This document shows, in pieces, positions 35,492 through 44,726 of a DNA stretch of 64,000 nucleotides. The stretch is from Bacillota bacterium (GTDB taxonomy: Bacteria; Bacillota; Clostridia; Lachnospirales; Lachnospiraceae): contig JAEZOB010000022.1 of the NCBI GenBank assembly GCA_023414355.1, positions 110,734 through 174,733 on the forward strand. Direction: 5' to 3'. Made by a program: the position numbers and the translations under genes. The notes below the pieces were generated by a model. That model ran no database searches. It worked only from the letters and a program-made list of their open reading frames with translations, and was not told the DNA's origin. Every line of letters begins with the position of its first letter. Position 1 is the first letter of the stretch.

Positions 35492-36811
35492 ATGGGTAAG
35501 TCAACATTCCCGGGTGGGATCCATACATATGACGGAAAAGCTTTGACCATGGATAAACCCACGACTGTTCTATTACCGAAGGGCGACCTGGTATTCCCGC
35601 TTATTCAACACATAGGCGCTCCTGCGAAGCCACTGGTGGCAAAAGGGGACAAGGTCCTGGTTGGACAGAAAATTGCCGAAGCCGGCGGTTTTGTGTCTGC
35701 GAATGTAATCAGTTCGGTTTCCGGAACAGTGAAGGATATTGAGAAAAGGCTCACGGTATCGGGTAACATGGTGGAAGCCATCGTAATAGAAAATGACAAT
35801 GAATACCGAACAGTAGAGAGCTTTGGCAAGGAACGCGACTACAAAGGACTGACAAAAGAAGAAATACGAAACTTTATTAAAGAAGCGGGTATTGTCGGTT
35901 TGGGTGGTGCCGGATTCCCGACTCATGTAAAACTAACGCCTAAGGATGACAGCAAGATCGATTATGTGATTGTCAACGGAGCGGAATGCGAACCCTATCT
36001 TACCTCCGATTATCGAATGATGCTGGAGGAGCCTGAGAAGATCATCGGCGGATTAAGGATTATCCTCCGCTTATTTGAAAATGCAAAGGGAATTATAGCA
36101 GTCGAAGATAATAAGCCGGAAGCAATCAGACTATTATCAGAGCTGGTATCTAAGGATAATAATATTGAAGTCAGAGTATTGAAGACAAAATATCCGCAGG
36201 GCGGAGAACGTCAGCTGATTTATGCGTTAACCAAACGAAAATTAAATTCAAAGAAGCTGCCTGCCGATGTCGGATGTGTCGTCGATAATGTCGATACGGT
36301 AATTGCGGTTTATAATGCTGTTGCCAAAAGTACACCATTAATCAGAAGAATTGTAACTGTTTCGGGAGACGCAGTAAAAAATCCGGGTAACTTTAATGTT
36401 GCGATCGGAATTGATTACTGGGAAATACTTGAAGCTGCAGGAGGCTTTAAGGATCGGCCGCAGAAGATGGTATCCGGTGGTCCAATGATGGGTATTGCGC
36501 TTTATAGCTGCAATGTACCTGTCATGAAGACATCCTCTGCACTACTGGGCTTTTTAGAGGACACCTCGGCTGTGGAAGAGGCGCCCTGCATTCGTTGCGG
36601 AAGATGTGTAAGTAAGTGTCCCCTTCAGCTGATGCCCTTCCAGCTGGCTGCACTGAGCATGAGAAATGATGATGAAGGCTTTGTGAAGCTTGACGGTATG
36701 GAATGCTGCGGCTGCGGTACCTGCTCCTATGTCTGTCCGGCGAACAGAAGCTTAAGCCAGTCAATCATGCAGGAAAGAAACAGTATTTTGGCTAAGAGAA
36801 AGAAAGCCTAA
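35492..36811 (+). CDS. rnfC: Rnf complex subunit RnfC
   Basis: Membrane-associated subunit of the ferredoxin:NAD+ oxidoreductase (Rnf), which couples electron flow to ion pumping. It is expected to hold the NADH/FMN site (GLGGAGFPTHVKLTP near residues 137-151) and two 4Fe-4S clusters, with CIRCGRCVSKCP near 366-377 and CCGCGTCSYVCP near 405-416. The 439-residue length is typical of clostridial RnfC. It opens the rnfCDGEAB operon in the usual clostridial order, behind Rex-like operators. The ATG has GAAGGAAAAGG upstream. Confidence 0.96.
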   Translation: MGKSTFPGGIHTYDGKALTMDKPTTVLLPKGDLVFPLIQHIGAPAKPLVAKGDKVLVGQKIAEAGGFVSANVISSVSGTVKDIEKRLTVSGNMVEAIVIENDNEYRTVESFGKERDYKGLTKEEIRNFIKEAGIVGLGGAGFPTHVKLTPKDDSKIDYVIVNGAECEPYLTSDYRMMLEEPEKIIGGLRIILRLFENAKGIIAVEDNKPEAIRLLSELVSKDNNIEVRVLKTKYPQGGERQLIYALTKRKLNSKKLPADVGCVVDNVDTVIAVYNAVAKSTPLIRRIVTVSGDAVKNPGNFNVAIGIDYWEILEAAGGFKDRPQKMVSGGPMMGIALYSCNVPVMKTSSALLGFLEDTSAVEEAPCIRCGRCVSKCPLQLMPFQLAALSMRNDDEGFVKLDGMECCGCGTCSYVCPANRSLSQSIMQERNSILAKRKKA

Positions 36812-36837
36812 CCTACAATTCAGAAAGAGGTGTAAGT

Positions 36838-37833
36838 GTGAGCGACTTATTTCATGTATCGGCAGCTCCCCATACCAGGAGCCCGATCACGACAAAAAGT
36901 ATTATGCGGGATGTCATTCTTGCTTTAATCCCGGCCGGATTATTTGGTATTTATAATTTTGGAATTAACGCCCTGACGGTTATTGTTGTTTCGATAGCGA
37001 CATGTGTGTTAACAGAATATCTGTTTTGCAGATTAATGAAGAAACCGCAATCGATAGGAGATTACAGTGCCGTTGTTACAGGTCTTTTACTGGCATATAA
37101 TCTGCCCTCCGGTTTTCCCATTTGGATGACGGTGGTAGGTAATGTATTTGCGATTCTGATTGTAAAGATGCTCTTTGGAGGACTGGGACAGAACTTTATG
37201 AATCCGGCTCTGGCAGCGCGTGCATTCCTGCTGATCAGCTTTCCGGTGAGAATGACAGCCTTTACAGTAGAGAAAATTACTTCTCCTGCTACATCCGATT
37301 ATCTGTACCATGGAGCGGTTGCTTTGGACGGAGTGACTGGTGCTACCCCACTGGCGGCAATGAAGGCCGGTGAGACAGTGGACTTGATGAAGATGCTGGT
37401 GGGCAATATCGGCGGAACGATTGGTGAGACCAGTGCGATCGCAATTCTGCTTGGAGCAGCCTATTTAGTTCTTCGTAAGGTAATTTCTTTAAGAATTCCT
37501 TTGACCTACATAGCTACAGTAGCTGTTTATGTGCTGATCTTTGGCGGCAAGGGCTTTGATATGACCTTTATACTCGGTCACCTTCTCGGAGGCGGATTAC
37601 TCTTAGGTGCCTTCTTCATGGCAACGGATTATGTGACCAGTCCGATTACTCCTCTTGGACAGATCATCTTCGGTATTTCCCTTGGACTTCTGACGGGATT
37701 ATTCCGTCTTCAGGGAAGTACCGCAGAGGGTGTATCCTATGCTATCATTTTCTGTAATCTGCTGGTTCCTTTGATTGATAAGGCATGCAAATCAAAGGCC
37801 TTTGGAAAGGAGCGTGCGGTTCGTGAGCAATAA
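36838..37833 (+). CDS. rnfD: Rnf complex subunit RnfD
   Basis: Integral membrane subunit of the Rnf complex, 331 residues, with about 9-10 helices. A covalent FMN site is expected at the Thr in DGVTGATPLAAM (near residues 162-173), the family motif. The GTG start follows AAAGAGGTG. It overlaps the following rnfG by 11 bases, consistent with coupled translation. The partners RnfC, RnfG, RnfE, RnfA and RnfB are all encoded alongside. Confidence 0.95.
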   Translation: MSDLFHVSAAPHTRSPITTKSIMRDVILALIPAGLFGIYNFGINALTVIVVSIATCVLTEYLFCRLMKKPQSIGDYSAVVTGLLLAYNLPSGFPIWMTVVGNVFAILIVKMLFGGLGQNFMNPALAARAFLLISFPVRMTAFTVEKITSPATSDYLYHGAVALDGVTGATPLAAMKAGETVDLMKMLVGNIGGTIGETSAIAILLGAAYLVLRKVISLRIPLTYIATVAVYVLIFGGKGFDMTFILGHLLGGGLLLGAFFMATDYVTSPITPLGQIIFGISLGLLTGLFRLQGSTAEGVSYAIIFCNLLVPLIDKACKSKAFGKERAVREQ

Positions 37834-38470
37834 GAAGCATTTGATCAAATCTGCATTACTCAGAGATGCCATCGCATTGTTTCTGATTACGTTAGTATCT
37901 GGCCTGGGTCTCAGCTATGTCTATGAAATAACCAAAGAGCCAATAAAGGCACAGGCAATCCAGAAAAGCATCGAAGCAAATAAAGCTGTATTTGCCGACG
38001 CATCCTCTTTTGAAGAGGATGCAGCACTTATGGAGCTTGCCAAATCAACGGATCTTACTTCAATGAGCGCCGATTATCAGGGAGTAACCATTGATGAAAT
38101 CAATCAGGCCCTGGATTCCGGTAATCAACTCATGGGTTATAATATTACGGTTTCCACCTCAGCCGGTTATAAGGACGGGATTAGTTTTGTTTTTGGCTGT
38201 GCTCTGGACGGTAGGATTAGAGGAATCGAATTTCTTGGGATCAAGGAGACCGCCGGTTTAGGAATGAAGGCAGCAGAACCTGAATTCACTGATCAGTTTC
38301 TGAACAAGCGGGTGAAGCAATTTGTAGTTACGAAGCAAGGAGCCGCCTCGGATGAGGAGATCGATGCTCTGAGTGGTGCTACGATTACCTCCAAAGCTGT
38401 AGCCAATGCAATCAATGCAGGTATCGCATTTATTACTGAAAATTCTACACAGTTGGGAGGCGGACAATAA
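37823..38470 (+). CDS. rnfG: Rnf complex subunit RnfG
   Basis: Membrane-anchored flavoprotein subunit of Rnf, about 215 residues. One N-terminal helix (about 12-33) anchors an extracytoplasmic FMN-binding domain; the covalent FMN motif is LSGATITSKAV near residues 187-197. GTG 37823 is chosen because AAAGGAG lies ten bases upstream; a longer open reading to 37775 adds residues without a ribosome binding site. The start overlaps rnfD and the last base of the stop overlaps the rnfE ATG. Confidence 0.94.
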   Translation: MSNKKHLIKSALLRDAIALFLITLVSGLGLSYVYEITKEPIKAQAIQKSIEANKAVFADASSFEEDAALMELAKSTDLTSMSADYQGVTIDEINQALDSGNQLMGYNITVSTSAGYKDGISFVFGCALDGRIRGIEFLGIKETAGLGMKAAEPEFTDQFLNKRVKQFVVTKQGAASDEEIDALSGATITSKAVANAINAGIAFITENSTQLGGGQ

Positions 38471-39219
38471 TGAATAAATACATCGAACGTCTTTATAACG
38501 GTATCATCAAAGAGAATCCCACCTTTGTCATTATGCTGGGTATGTGTCCTACCTTAGCTGTAACGACCTCCGGTAATAACGGATTATATATGGGTCTTAC
38601 GACAACAGCGGTGCTGGCAGCGTCCAATCTGCTAATTTCTGCACTCAGAAAATTCATTCCTGATAAGGTGCGAATTCCTGCTTATATCGTAGTTGTGGCA
38701 TCCCTTGTAACCATCGTTCAGCTTTTGCTGGCAGCTTATCTTCCGGTCGTGAACCAGCTGTTGGGTATCTACATCCCGCTGATCGTAGTGAACTGTATTA
38801 TCCTGGGTCGTGCGGAAGCCTTTGCAGCAAAGAATACGATTGGGGTATCTCTGTTTGACGGAATTGGCATGGGTCTCGGATTTACTGTGGCATTGACAAT
38901 AATCGGTTCCTTCCGAGAACTTCTGGGTGCCGGAACGATCTTCAGCTATAGGATCACTCCGAAGAGCTTTGAACCGATTACGATCTTCATCCTGGCGCCG
39001 GGAGCACTCTTTACTCTGGCGATCCTCACTGCCCTTCAGAATAAGCTGAAAGCCCCTTCGGCAACCAATGTACCGAATAATAAAAGCATCGGTTGCGGTG
39101 GTGATTGTTCTCACTGCGGTGGCAGCATCTGTACTACCAATCGGGAAGGAATCGCCTCAAAGGATGAGGTAGCGGCTACAAAGCGTACCTCTGCGGCAGA
39201 CAGTAAATCAAACGATTAA
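38470..39219 (+). CDS. rnfE: Rnf complex subunit RnfE with cysteine-rich tail
   Basis: Integral membrane subunit of Rnf with about six helices. The core is typical (NPTFVIMLGMCPTLAVTTS at the start, GIYIPLIVVNCIILGRAEAFA, DGIGMGLGFTVAL). RnfE/RnfA pairs form the membrane core that binds a shared iron-sulfur centre near conserved Cys residues. After the last helix this copy has about 50 extra residues with the motif CGGDCSHCGGSIC, then a Ser/Lys-rich end. Such a four-Cys tail could bind metal; whether it is common in relatives cannot be judged here. Confidence 0.94.
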   Translation: MNKYIERLYNGIIKENPTFVIMLGMCPTLAVTTSGNNGLYMGLTTTAVLAASNLLISALRKFIPDKVRIPAYIVVVASLVTIVQLLLAAYLPVVNQLLGIYIPLIVVNCIILGRAEAFAAKNTIGVSLFDGIGMGLGFTVALTIIGSFRELLGAGTIFSYRITPKSFEPITIFILAPGALFTLAILTALQNKLKAPSATNVPNNKSIGCGGDCSHCGGSICTTNREGIASKDEVAATKRTSAADSKSND

Positions 39220-39299
39220 CAGGACCCCTTGATCATTTCACTCTGTGAGTTTGTGATAGATAGAGAGTCACAAGGATACTGTAAAAATGGAGGATTAAG

Positions 39300-39872
39300 A
39301 TGAAAGAGCTTATTATGATTATAGTAGGATCTGCTCTGGTGAATAATGTCGTACTAAGTCAGTTTCTGGGCTTATGTCCGTTCGTCGGAGTATCCAAGAA
39401 GACCAATACGGCAGCAGGCATGGGCGCGGCAGTTATTTTTGTTATAACGATTGCCTCAGCCCTCTGCAGCATAATATATACAAAGCTTTTGGTACCGCGT
39501 GATATGGGATACCTCCAGACAATCGTGTTCATTCTGGTCATTGCCTGTCTGGTACAGTTTGTAGAACTGGTTCTGAAGAAATACAGTCGTGCGCTGTATA
39601 GCGCACTCGGCGTATATCTTCCGCTGATTACAACCAACTGTGCGGTATTGGGCGTTGCCTTAATTAACGTTAGTGAGGATTATGGTCTGATTTCCAGTAC
39701 AATCAATGGGTTTGGTACGGCAGCAGGCTTTACGCTTGCCATCATCATTATGGCAGGTATCCGGGAAAGAATCGAATACAACGATATTACGAAATCCTTT
39801 CAGGGTAACCCGATTGTTCTGATTACGGCAGGTCTGATGGCTATGGCATTCTTCGGATTTGCCGGATTGTAA
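39300..39872 (+). CDS. rnfA: Rnf complex subunit RnfA
   Basis: Integral membrane subunit of 190 residues with six helices, homologous to RnfE and inserted in opposite orientation. Family motifs include NNVVLSQFLGLCPFVGVS at residues 15-32 and GVYLPLITTNCAVLGVAL near 103-120, with the Cys residues thought to hold the shared iron centre. The ATG follows ATGGAGG. It is separated from rnfE by 80 bases, the widest gap within the operon, and followed by rnfB after 15 bases. Confidence 0.95.
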   Translation: MKELIMIIVGSALVNNVVLSQFLGLCPFVGVSKKTNTAAGMGAAVIFVITIASALCSIIYTKLLVPRDMGYLQTIVFILVIACLVQFVELVLKKYSRALYSALGVYLPLITTNCAVLGVALINVSEDYGLISSTINGFGTAAGFTLAIIIMAGIRERIEYNDITKSFQGNPIVLITAGLMAMAFFGFAGL

Positions 39873-39887
39873 GGGAGGGAACAGAAG

Positions 39888-40754
39888 ATGAGTTTACATG
39901 TAATGTTTTCGAATATGCTCCTTCCTGAACTTGTGGGATGCCTTGCGACAGTCAGTCTGCAGGGAGTTGCTGTTGCAACGGGAATAGTTGCCGGTGTCGG
40001 TCTGTTTATCGGATTATTTCTCGGCTTTGCCGCAAAGACCTTTGAGGTAAAACAGGACGAGCGGGAAATCCAGGTACGTGAGTTTCTGCCCGGTGCGAAC
40101 TGTGGTGGCTGCGGATATCCGGGTTGTGACGGACTTGCTGCAGCGATTGCAGCCGGGAAGGCTCCGGCCAATGCCTGTCCGGTGGCGAATAAAGAGGCAC
40201 ACTCTAAAATTGCTGAGGTGATGGGAACGTCAGTCGTAGAGGACGAGAAGAAAGTAGCTTTTGTCAAATGCGCGGGTACCTGTGACAAGACAGAGATTAA
40301 ATATGAATATTATGGAGTCCGGGATTGTAATAAGGCTGCGGTTGTTCCCGGCAAGGGCAACAAGAAGTGCTCCTATGGCTGTATGGGCTTTGGCTCCTGC
40401 GTCAAGGTATGTGCGTTTGATGCCATCCATATCGTAAACGGGATCGCTGTGGTAGATAAAGAGAAATGTACCGGTTGCAGTACTTGTACTGCACAGTGTC
40501 CGAATAAGCTGATCGAGATGGTTCCTGCAGCTGCGAGACATCTGGTTGCCTGCAGCTCCTTCGATAAAGGTAAGGATGTCAAGCTGGCCTGTCAGGCGGG
40601 TTGTATCGGCTGTAAGCTCTGCGTGAAGGCGTGTGAATATGATGCCATCCATGTAGAGAACAATCTTGCAACCATTGATTACAGCAAATGTACCAACTGC
40701 GGTAAATGCGCGGTAGTCTGCCCGGTCAAGGTGATCGTTGCAGAACAGGTATAA
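39888..40754 (+). CDS. rnfB: Rnf complex subunit RnfB, polyferredoxin
   Basis: Electron-entry subunit of Rnf that accepts electrons from reduced ferredoxin. An N-terminal helix (about residues 18-42) is followed by the RnfB-type cluster motif GANCGGCGYPGCDGL with a later Cys (NACPV), then Cys-rich stretches: CSYGCMGFGSCVKVC, CTGCSTCTAQCP, CQAGCIGCKLCVKAC and CTNCGKCAVVCP, enough for several 4Fe-4S clusters. The 288-residue length suits clostridial RnfB. It closes the operon, and a strong terminator follows at 40776-40813. Confidence 0.95.
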   Translation: MSLHVMFSNMLLPELVGCLATVSLQGVAVATGIVAGVGLFIGLFLGFAAKTFEVKQDEREIQVREFLPGANCGGCGYPGCDGLAAAIAAGKAPANACPVANKEAHSKIAEVMGTSVVEDEKKVAFVKCAGTCDKTEIKYEYYGVRDCNKAAVVPGKGNKKCSYGCMGFGSCVKVCAFDAIHIVNGIAVVDKEKCTGCSTCTAQCPNKLIEMVPAAARHLVACSSFDKGKDVKLACQAGCIGCKLCVKACEYDAIHVENNLATIDYSKCTNCGKCAVVCPVKVIVAEQV

Positions 40755-40775
40755 GAATAAAATTAAATCGGTATA

Positions 40776-40813
40776 AAATACGGGAAGCCTCCGGGTTTCC
40801 CGTATTTTTTTCC
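40776..40813 (+). terminator. Terminator of the rnf operon
   Basis: AAATACGGGAA (40776-40786) pairs with TTCCCGTATTT (40797-40807), followed by a T-rich run. Intrinsic terminator of textbook form. Confidence 0.92.
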
Positions 40814-40935
40814 TAGCCATTACTTCCTACTTGAATATAAAGGAAAAATGCTATAATATGATATTAAGTAGGATTAAAGTATTAAAAGTGCCTAAAGTGA
40901 ATTTGGGGATCATTGTTTAATAAAGTATAGCTTCC

Positions 40936-41044
40936 ATTGTCAAAAGCACTCTTGGTGCTTTCCTGATGCGATAGATTGATCTGCAAGCTAGCTTGCAATG
41001 GCAATCTATTGCATCAGGAAATGTGCGTAGCACCTTTTGACAAT
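40936..41044. repeat. 109-bp near-perfect palindrome
   Basis: Nested pairing arms: ATTGTCAAAA/TTTTGACAAT (10 bp, 40936-40945 and 41035-41044), GGTGCT/AGCACC (40954, 41029), CCTGATGC/GCATCAGG (40962, 41011), ATAGATTG/CAATCTAT (40971, 41002) and a central GCAAGCTAGCTTGC (40983-40996). It fills much of the 408-base gap between rnfB and the LacI gene. No reading frame is present. Confidence 0.9.
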
Positions 41045-41162
41045 TGAAATGAGATATATACTCCAGTATAAAAGAATATATCCTTACCGTAAATGTGCGC
41101 ATGAATAATTTCATGCTTCAAAAATAGATAATGATGATAGATAAGGGAATAGGTGACACCAG

Positions 41163-42173
41163 ATGGTTACGATTCAAGAACTGTCCAAGCTTTGCGGGGT
41201 ATCGGTATCTACTGTCAGTAAAGCCTTAAACGGCTATTCGGATATTAGTGATAAGACGAGAGATTTGGTCATTAAGACAGCAAATGATATGGGATACTTC
41301 CCGAATGCCAATGCAAGAGCACTGAAGCTGAAGAAGACCTATAATATCGGAGTATTGTTCAATACACTTCAGAATATCGGTCTGAAGAACGAATATTTTG
41401 CCCATATATTAGAAGCCTTTAAGGAAGAAGCGGCTCAGAACGGGTACGATATTACCTTCATCGAGCACTATATCGGCAGAAGGAAGATGACTTATCTTGA
41501 ACATTGCCAATACCGACACTTTGACGGGGTCTGTATCATGTGTGCCGATTACGAAAATGAAGAGGTCATTAGACTCGTAAATAGCGATATTCCTGTGCTT
41601 ACGATAGATTATGCGTTCCAAAAAGCTTATTCCATCATATCGGATAACTACGGTGGTATGAAACAGCTGGTGAATTATATCATTCGCCAGGGACATACCA
41701 ATATAGCTTATATCTATGGAGTGAATTCACTGGTTACAAGAAACCGGGTCGAGGGATTTTTGGATACCATGGAGGAGAACGGACTGACCGTACCTCAGGA
41801 GTACCTAAGGGAAAGCTTGTACCGAAATATGATGATGGCAGAGGAGCATACCATGAAGCTGCTGCAGCTTTCCAACAGGCCTACCTGCATCATTGCACCG
41901 GACGATACATCCGCAATGGGAGTAGTAAGTGCCATCAGAAAGAACGGACTTCAGATTGTGAGAGATATCTCGATTGCCGGCTACGACGGAATAGACTCCA
42001 CTCAGTTCATCGGCATCAAGCTGGCGACTGTACGGCAGGAAAGGGATACGATCGGGAGACAGGCAGCAAGAAAATTGATCGAGATGATTGAAAAGAACAC
42101 GGAAATACCACTGGATACTGTATTTATGAAACAGAACCTGATTACAGGCAATTCGGTGAAAAAGATAAACTAG
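41163..42173 (+). CDS. LacI family transcriptional regulator
   Basis: A 336-residue repressor-type regulator. The N-terminal helix-turn-helix is standard: TIQELSKLCGVSVSTVSKALNGYSDISDKTRDLV at residues 3-36, followed by the hinge MGYFPNANARALKLKK. The rest is a periplasmic-binding-protein-like sugar sensor (NIGVLFNTLQ onward, with AGYDGIDSTQFIGIKLATVRQ near the end). The effector is unknown. The ATG follows AGGTGACACC. It is preceded by a 109-bp palindrome that may affect its transcription, and followed after 32 bases by a FliD-like gene, so the two may be co-transcribed. Confidence 0.92.
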   Translation: MVTIQELSKLCGVSVSTVSKALNGYSDISDKTRDLVIKTANDMGYFPNANARALKLKKTYNIGVLFNTLQNIGLKNEYFAHILEAFKEEAAQNGYDITFIEHYIGRRKMTYLEHCQYRHFDGVCIMCADYENEEVIRLVNSDIPVLTIDYAFQKAYSIISDNYGGMKQLVNYIIRQGHTNIAYIYGVNSLVTRNRVEGFLDTMEENGLTVPQEYLRESLYRNMMMAEEHTMKLLQLSNRPTCIIAPDDTSAMGVVSAIRKNGLQIVRDISIAGYDGIDSTQFIGIKLATVRQERDTIGRQAARKLIEMIEKNTEIPLDTVFMKQNLITGNSVKKIN

Positions 42174-42205
42174 ACTTTAACTCATAAAAGAGAGGAGGAG
42201 TTTAC

Positions 42206-43477
42206 ATGTTACAGGTGTACAATTATATGCTGGAAAGCTACCCCGTAAAAAGGGAAGTGATGTATCCTGCCCATAAAAGAAGTGAACTGAAGAAGGTTTA
42301 CAATAGCATCGTAAACTTAAGTATGAAATCTCCTCTCTATAAAATCAATCTGACAAAAGAGAATCAGGAATATACCTTTGGCATTAAGGAAACAGCTCTT
42401 TTCCTGAAATCCAGGCTGGAAGAAATGTCGGAATCGGAGAAATCGGGGTTTCAATCAAAAGCAGCAATCGTCAGCAATGAGGAGGTCATTACAGCAAAGC
42501 TGATCAGTGAGGATACCGAAGGACTTCCTGATACCATGACATTTCGTGTAGACAACCTTGCATCGGTTCAGATTAACTCGGGTAAGGATTTATATCATGA
42601 TTCACGGGGATTACCGCCCGGAGCTTATCATTTTTATGCCAGAACACCAAGCGGTTCCTATAAACTCACCTTTATCCAGGAAGAACGAGAAGAGAACAGA
42701 AGCGTCATGAGAAAACTGGTCAATTATATTAATCATGACCTTCCCGGTGTTAACGCCTCGATAGAGAAGGGAACTTCCTCGGATTATGGCCGGATCGTAC
42801 TGATTTCGGAGCAGGCAGGAAAGAACGGTGAACCTGCAATGTCCTTTTCTGATGAGGATTATGATGGAATTATTGAATATTTTGGATTGGATCGGGTGGA
42901 AAAAGAATCCCAGACAGCAGAATTTTCTATCAATGGTACGGAACATAAAACCTCTACCAATACCTTTCAGCTTGAGAACCGACTTCAGATAACCTTGAAC
43001 AGCGTCACTGAGAATCCGGTTACCGTTAAAATTGGACCGGACAGCAAGAAAATACTGTCTGCAGTAGAAAAGGTATTGGATACCTATAACAGTCTTGTTC
43101 GAATAGCGCAGAATAGAACCACGGATTCCAGGGAGCATTACAGAGCATCCAAGCTGATCGGTGAGATGAAGAACTTGGAGAAGCTTTACGGAGAAGAGTT
43201 GACTGCCAGTGGTATCAAAGCGGACGAGAACGGCTTTTTATCTCTTGAAGATTCTTTGGCAATACAGGCGGCAGAGGATGGAGGAATGGAAAGCCTCTTT
43301 ACAAGAGAAAACGGATTTATCGCCAGACTCATTGAGAAATCAGAGTCTATTGCAATAAATCCGATGGAATATCTGGATAAGACAGTAGTGACTTACCCGA
43401 ACAGTGAAAGTAAGACCATGCGAAATCCATATGTCACATCCATGTATAGTGGATTGTTCTTCAGCTCTTATTGTTAA
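42206..43477 (+). CDS. FliD-like (flagellar cap/hook-associated protein 2) protein
   Basis: A 423-residue protein that resembles the flagellar filament cap FliD. Visible parts are a first domain with TMTFRVDNLASVQINSGKDL, a FliD middle motif AEFSINGTEHKTSTNTFQLENRLQITLNSVTENPVTVKI near residues 236-274, and a coiled region KILSAVEKVLDTYNSLVRIA. It is shorter than many FliD proteins and lacks an obvious signal. No flagellar gene is nearby, so it may be a stray homologue. The ATG follows AGAGGAGGAG. The 3' end overlaps the convergent AraC gene by 17 bases within a shared hairpin. Confidence 0.65.
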   Translation: MLQVYNYMLESYPVKREVMYPAHKRSELKKVYNSIVNLSMKSPLYKINLTKENQEYTFGIKETALFLKSRLEEMSESEKSGFQSKAAIVSNEEVITAKLISEDTEGLPDTMTFRVDNLASVQINSGKDLYHDSRGLPPGAYHFYARTPSGSYKLTFIQEEREENRSVMRKLVNYINHDLPGVNASIEKGTSSDYGRIVLISEQAGKNGEPAMSFSDEDYDGIIEYFGLDRVEKESQTAEFSINGTEHKTSTNTFQLENRLQITLNSVTENPVTVKIGPDSKKILSAVEKVLDTYNSLVRIAQNRTTDSREHYRASKLIGEMKNLEKLYGEELTASGIKADENGFLSLEDSLAIQAAEDGGMESLFTRENGFIARLIEKSESIAINPMEYLDKTVVTYPNSESKTMRNPYVTSMYSGLFFSSYC

Positions 43478-44726
43478 AATAAGAGCTGGTTTTTATATAT
43501 TCACTCGGCGTGATACCGATACGTTTTTTAAAGATACGGCTGAAGTAATTAGGATCTTTATACCCTACCATGAAACAGACTTCTTTTACGGTCAGATTAG
43601 AATTGTTCAACAGCTCCTTGGCTTTCTTGACTCTGAGCATGGACAGCCAATCTATGAAATTAAAGCCGGTAGTCTTCTTGATGAGTTTGCTGAAATACTG
43701 AGGACTGATATTCACCTGCTCGGCAACATCCTCAAGAGAGATATCCTCGGTATAATGATTCTCCAGATATTCCTTAGTAGCCTTGACAATATGATTGGAA
43801 TAATCAATATTACTCTGTGCTTTTACGTAGCTTGTAATCAGCAGGAAGCTTCTGTGAGCAAATTCTATGAGCTCGTCCCCCTCCAGATTCATAAATTCAT
43901 GAGAATAACCGATATAATTAATCAGTTTCGCCTCATTCGGACTGTCAATTCCCATGGCATGGTTCGACAGAATTAATATCTCCAGTATCTTGTTACGTTT
44001 TGTTTCATCGTTAAAGGGGCGAATAAAGTCCATAATCAGACCGAAATAATCGTATGCATCAGTTTTGCGCAGACGGATTGCTTCTAAAAGATGCTGCTCT
44101 GTCAGTAAATAATCAAAATGCATATTTTGATCATTACGGCTTATGTCTTCATAATAAGTAATTCTGCTGGTAGATCTAAAATAAAGGGATGAGGAGGCAT
44201 CAAGGAAGGAAGAGTAAATCGTATTGATACTTTGGAGACTTCCGATGCCGACGGAAGCTGAAAAGCCAAAGCGGTGATGGAGCTTTTCGATTAGGTCTCG
44301 TGCTAAATTTATGCTTTCACTTCGATGTGTTTTTTCATCCACAGGTGCATCCTGTGTAAAAAGCAGGCAGACTCTGTTAACAATCAGCGGGCCGACAAGA
44401 TATTTTCGATCAGGAAAGAGGTTCTTGATAAAGTGGTACAGCTCTAATTCGTCTGCAGAGGAATCACTGATACCCGACTGAAGAAATTCAGGGATATCAA
44501 GGATTGATACAAAGCTGGTCTCACCTAAGTGAAACAGTTTCTGGAAACAGACAGTCTCCATGGGATGGCAACTACGGAAAAATATAGAAAACATGATACT
44601 TCTCTCTACAAAGGACTGATAGTCTTTTTTGGAAAGCTTCTGATTTGAAGTCAGAATATCCAGATGCAGACTATCCCAGAAATCCTTGGGGTCCGATAAC
44701 CCTGCCTGATTATTCGGAGTATTCAT
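43461..44726 (-). CDS. AraC family transcriptional regulator
   Basis: A regulator of about 421 residues. The C-terminal 100 residues form the AraC double helix-turn-helix, with ISLEDVAEQVNISPQYFSKLIKKTTGFNFIDWL and the signature LTVKEVCFMVGYKDPNYFSRIFKKRIGITPSEY. The N-terminal 300 residues include a region around LHHRFGFSASVGIGSL resembling the linker domain of YesN-type response regulators, but no receiver domain is present. ATG 44726 is used because AGAGGAGG precedes it at a good distance; the reading frame opens at 44732. The target is unknown. It converges on the FliD-like gene. Confidence 0.88.
   Translation of the reverse strand: MNTPNNQAGLSDPKDFWDSLHLDILTSNQKLSKKDYQSFVERSIMFSIFFRSCHPMETVCFQKLFHLGETSFVSILDIPEFLQSGISDSSADELELYHFIKNLFPDRKYLVGPLIVNRVCLLFTQDAPVDEKTHRSESINLARDLIEKLHHRFGFSASVGIGSLQSINTIYSSFLDASSSLYFRSTSRITYYEDISRNDQNMHFDYLLTEQHLLEAIRLRKTDAYDYFGLIMDFIRPFNDETKRNKILEILILSNHAMGIDSPNEAKLINYIGYSHEFMNLEGDELIEFAHRSFLLITSYVKAQSNIDYSNHIVKATKEYLENHYTEDISLEDVAEQVNISPQYFSKLIKKTTGFNFIDWLSMLRVKKAKELLNNSNLTVKEVCFMVGYKDPNYFSRIFKKRIGITPSEYIKTSSYFNNKS
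43463..43494. terminator. Bidirectional terminator spanning both stop codons
   Basis: AGCTCTTAT (43463-43471) pairs with ATAAGAGCT (43479-43487), followed by GGTTTTTAT. The stop of the FliD-like gene (43475-43477) lies in the loop and the AraC stop (43461-43463) lies at the stem base. Confidence 0.85.

Noticed and set aside
39800..40820. Minus-strand frames over rnfA and rnfB
   Set aside because: They are mirror frames of the highly conserved cysteine-rich gene and match no family.
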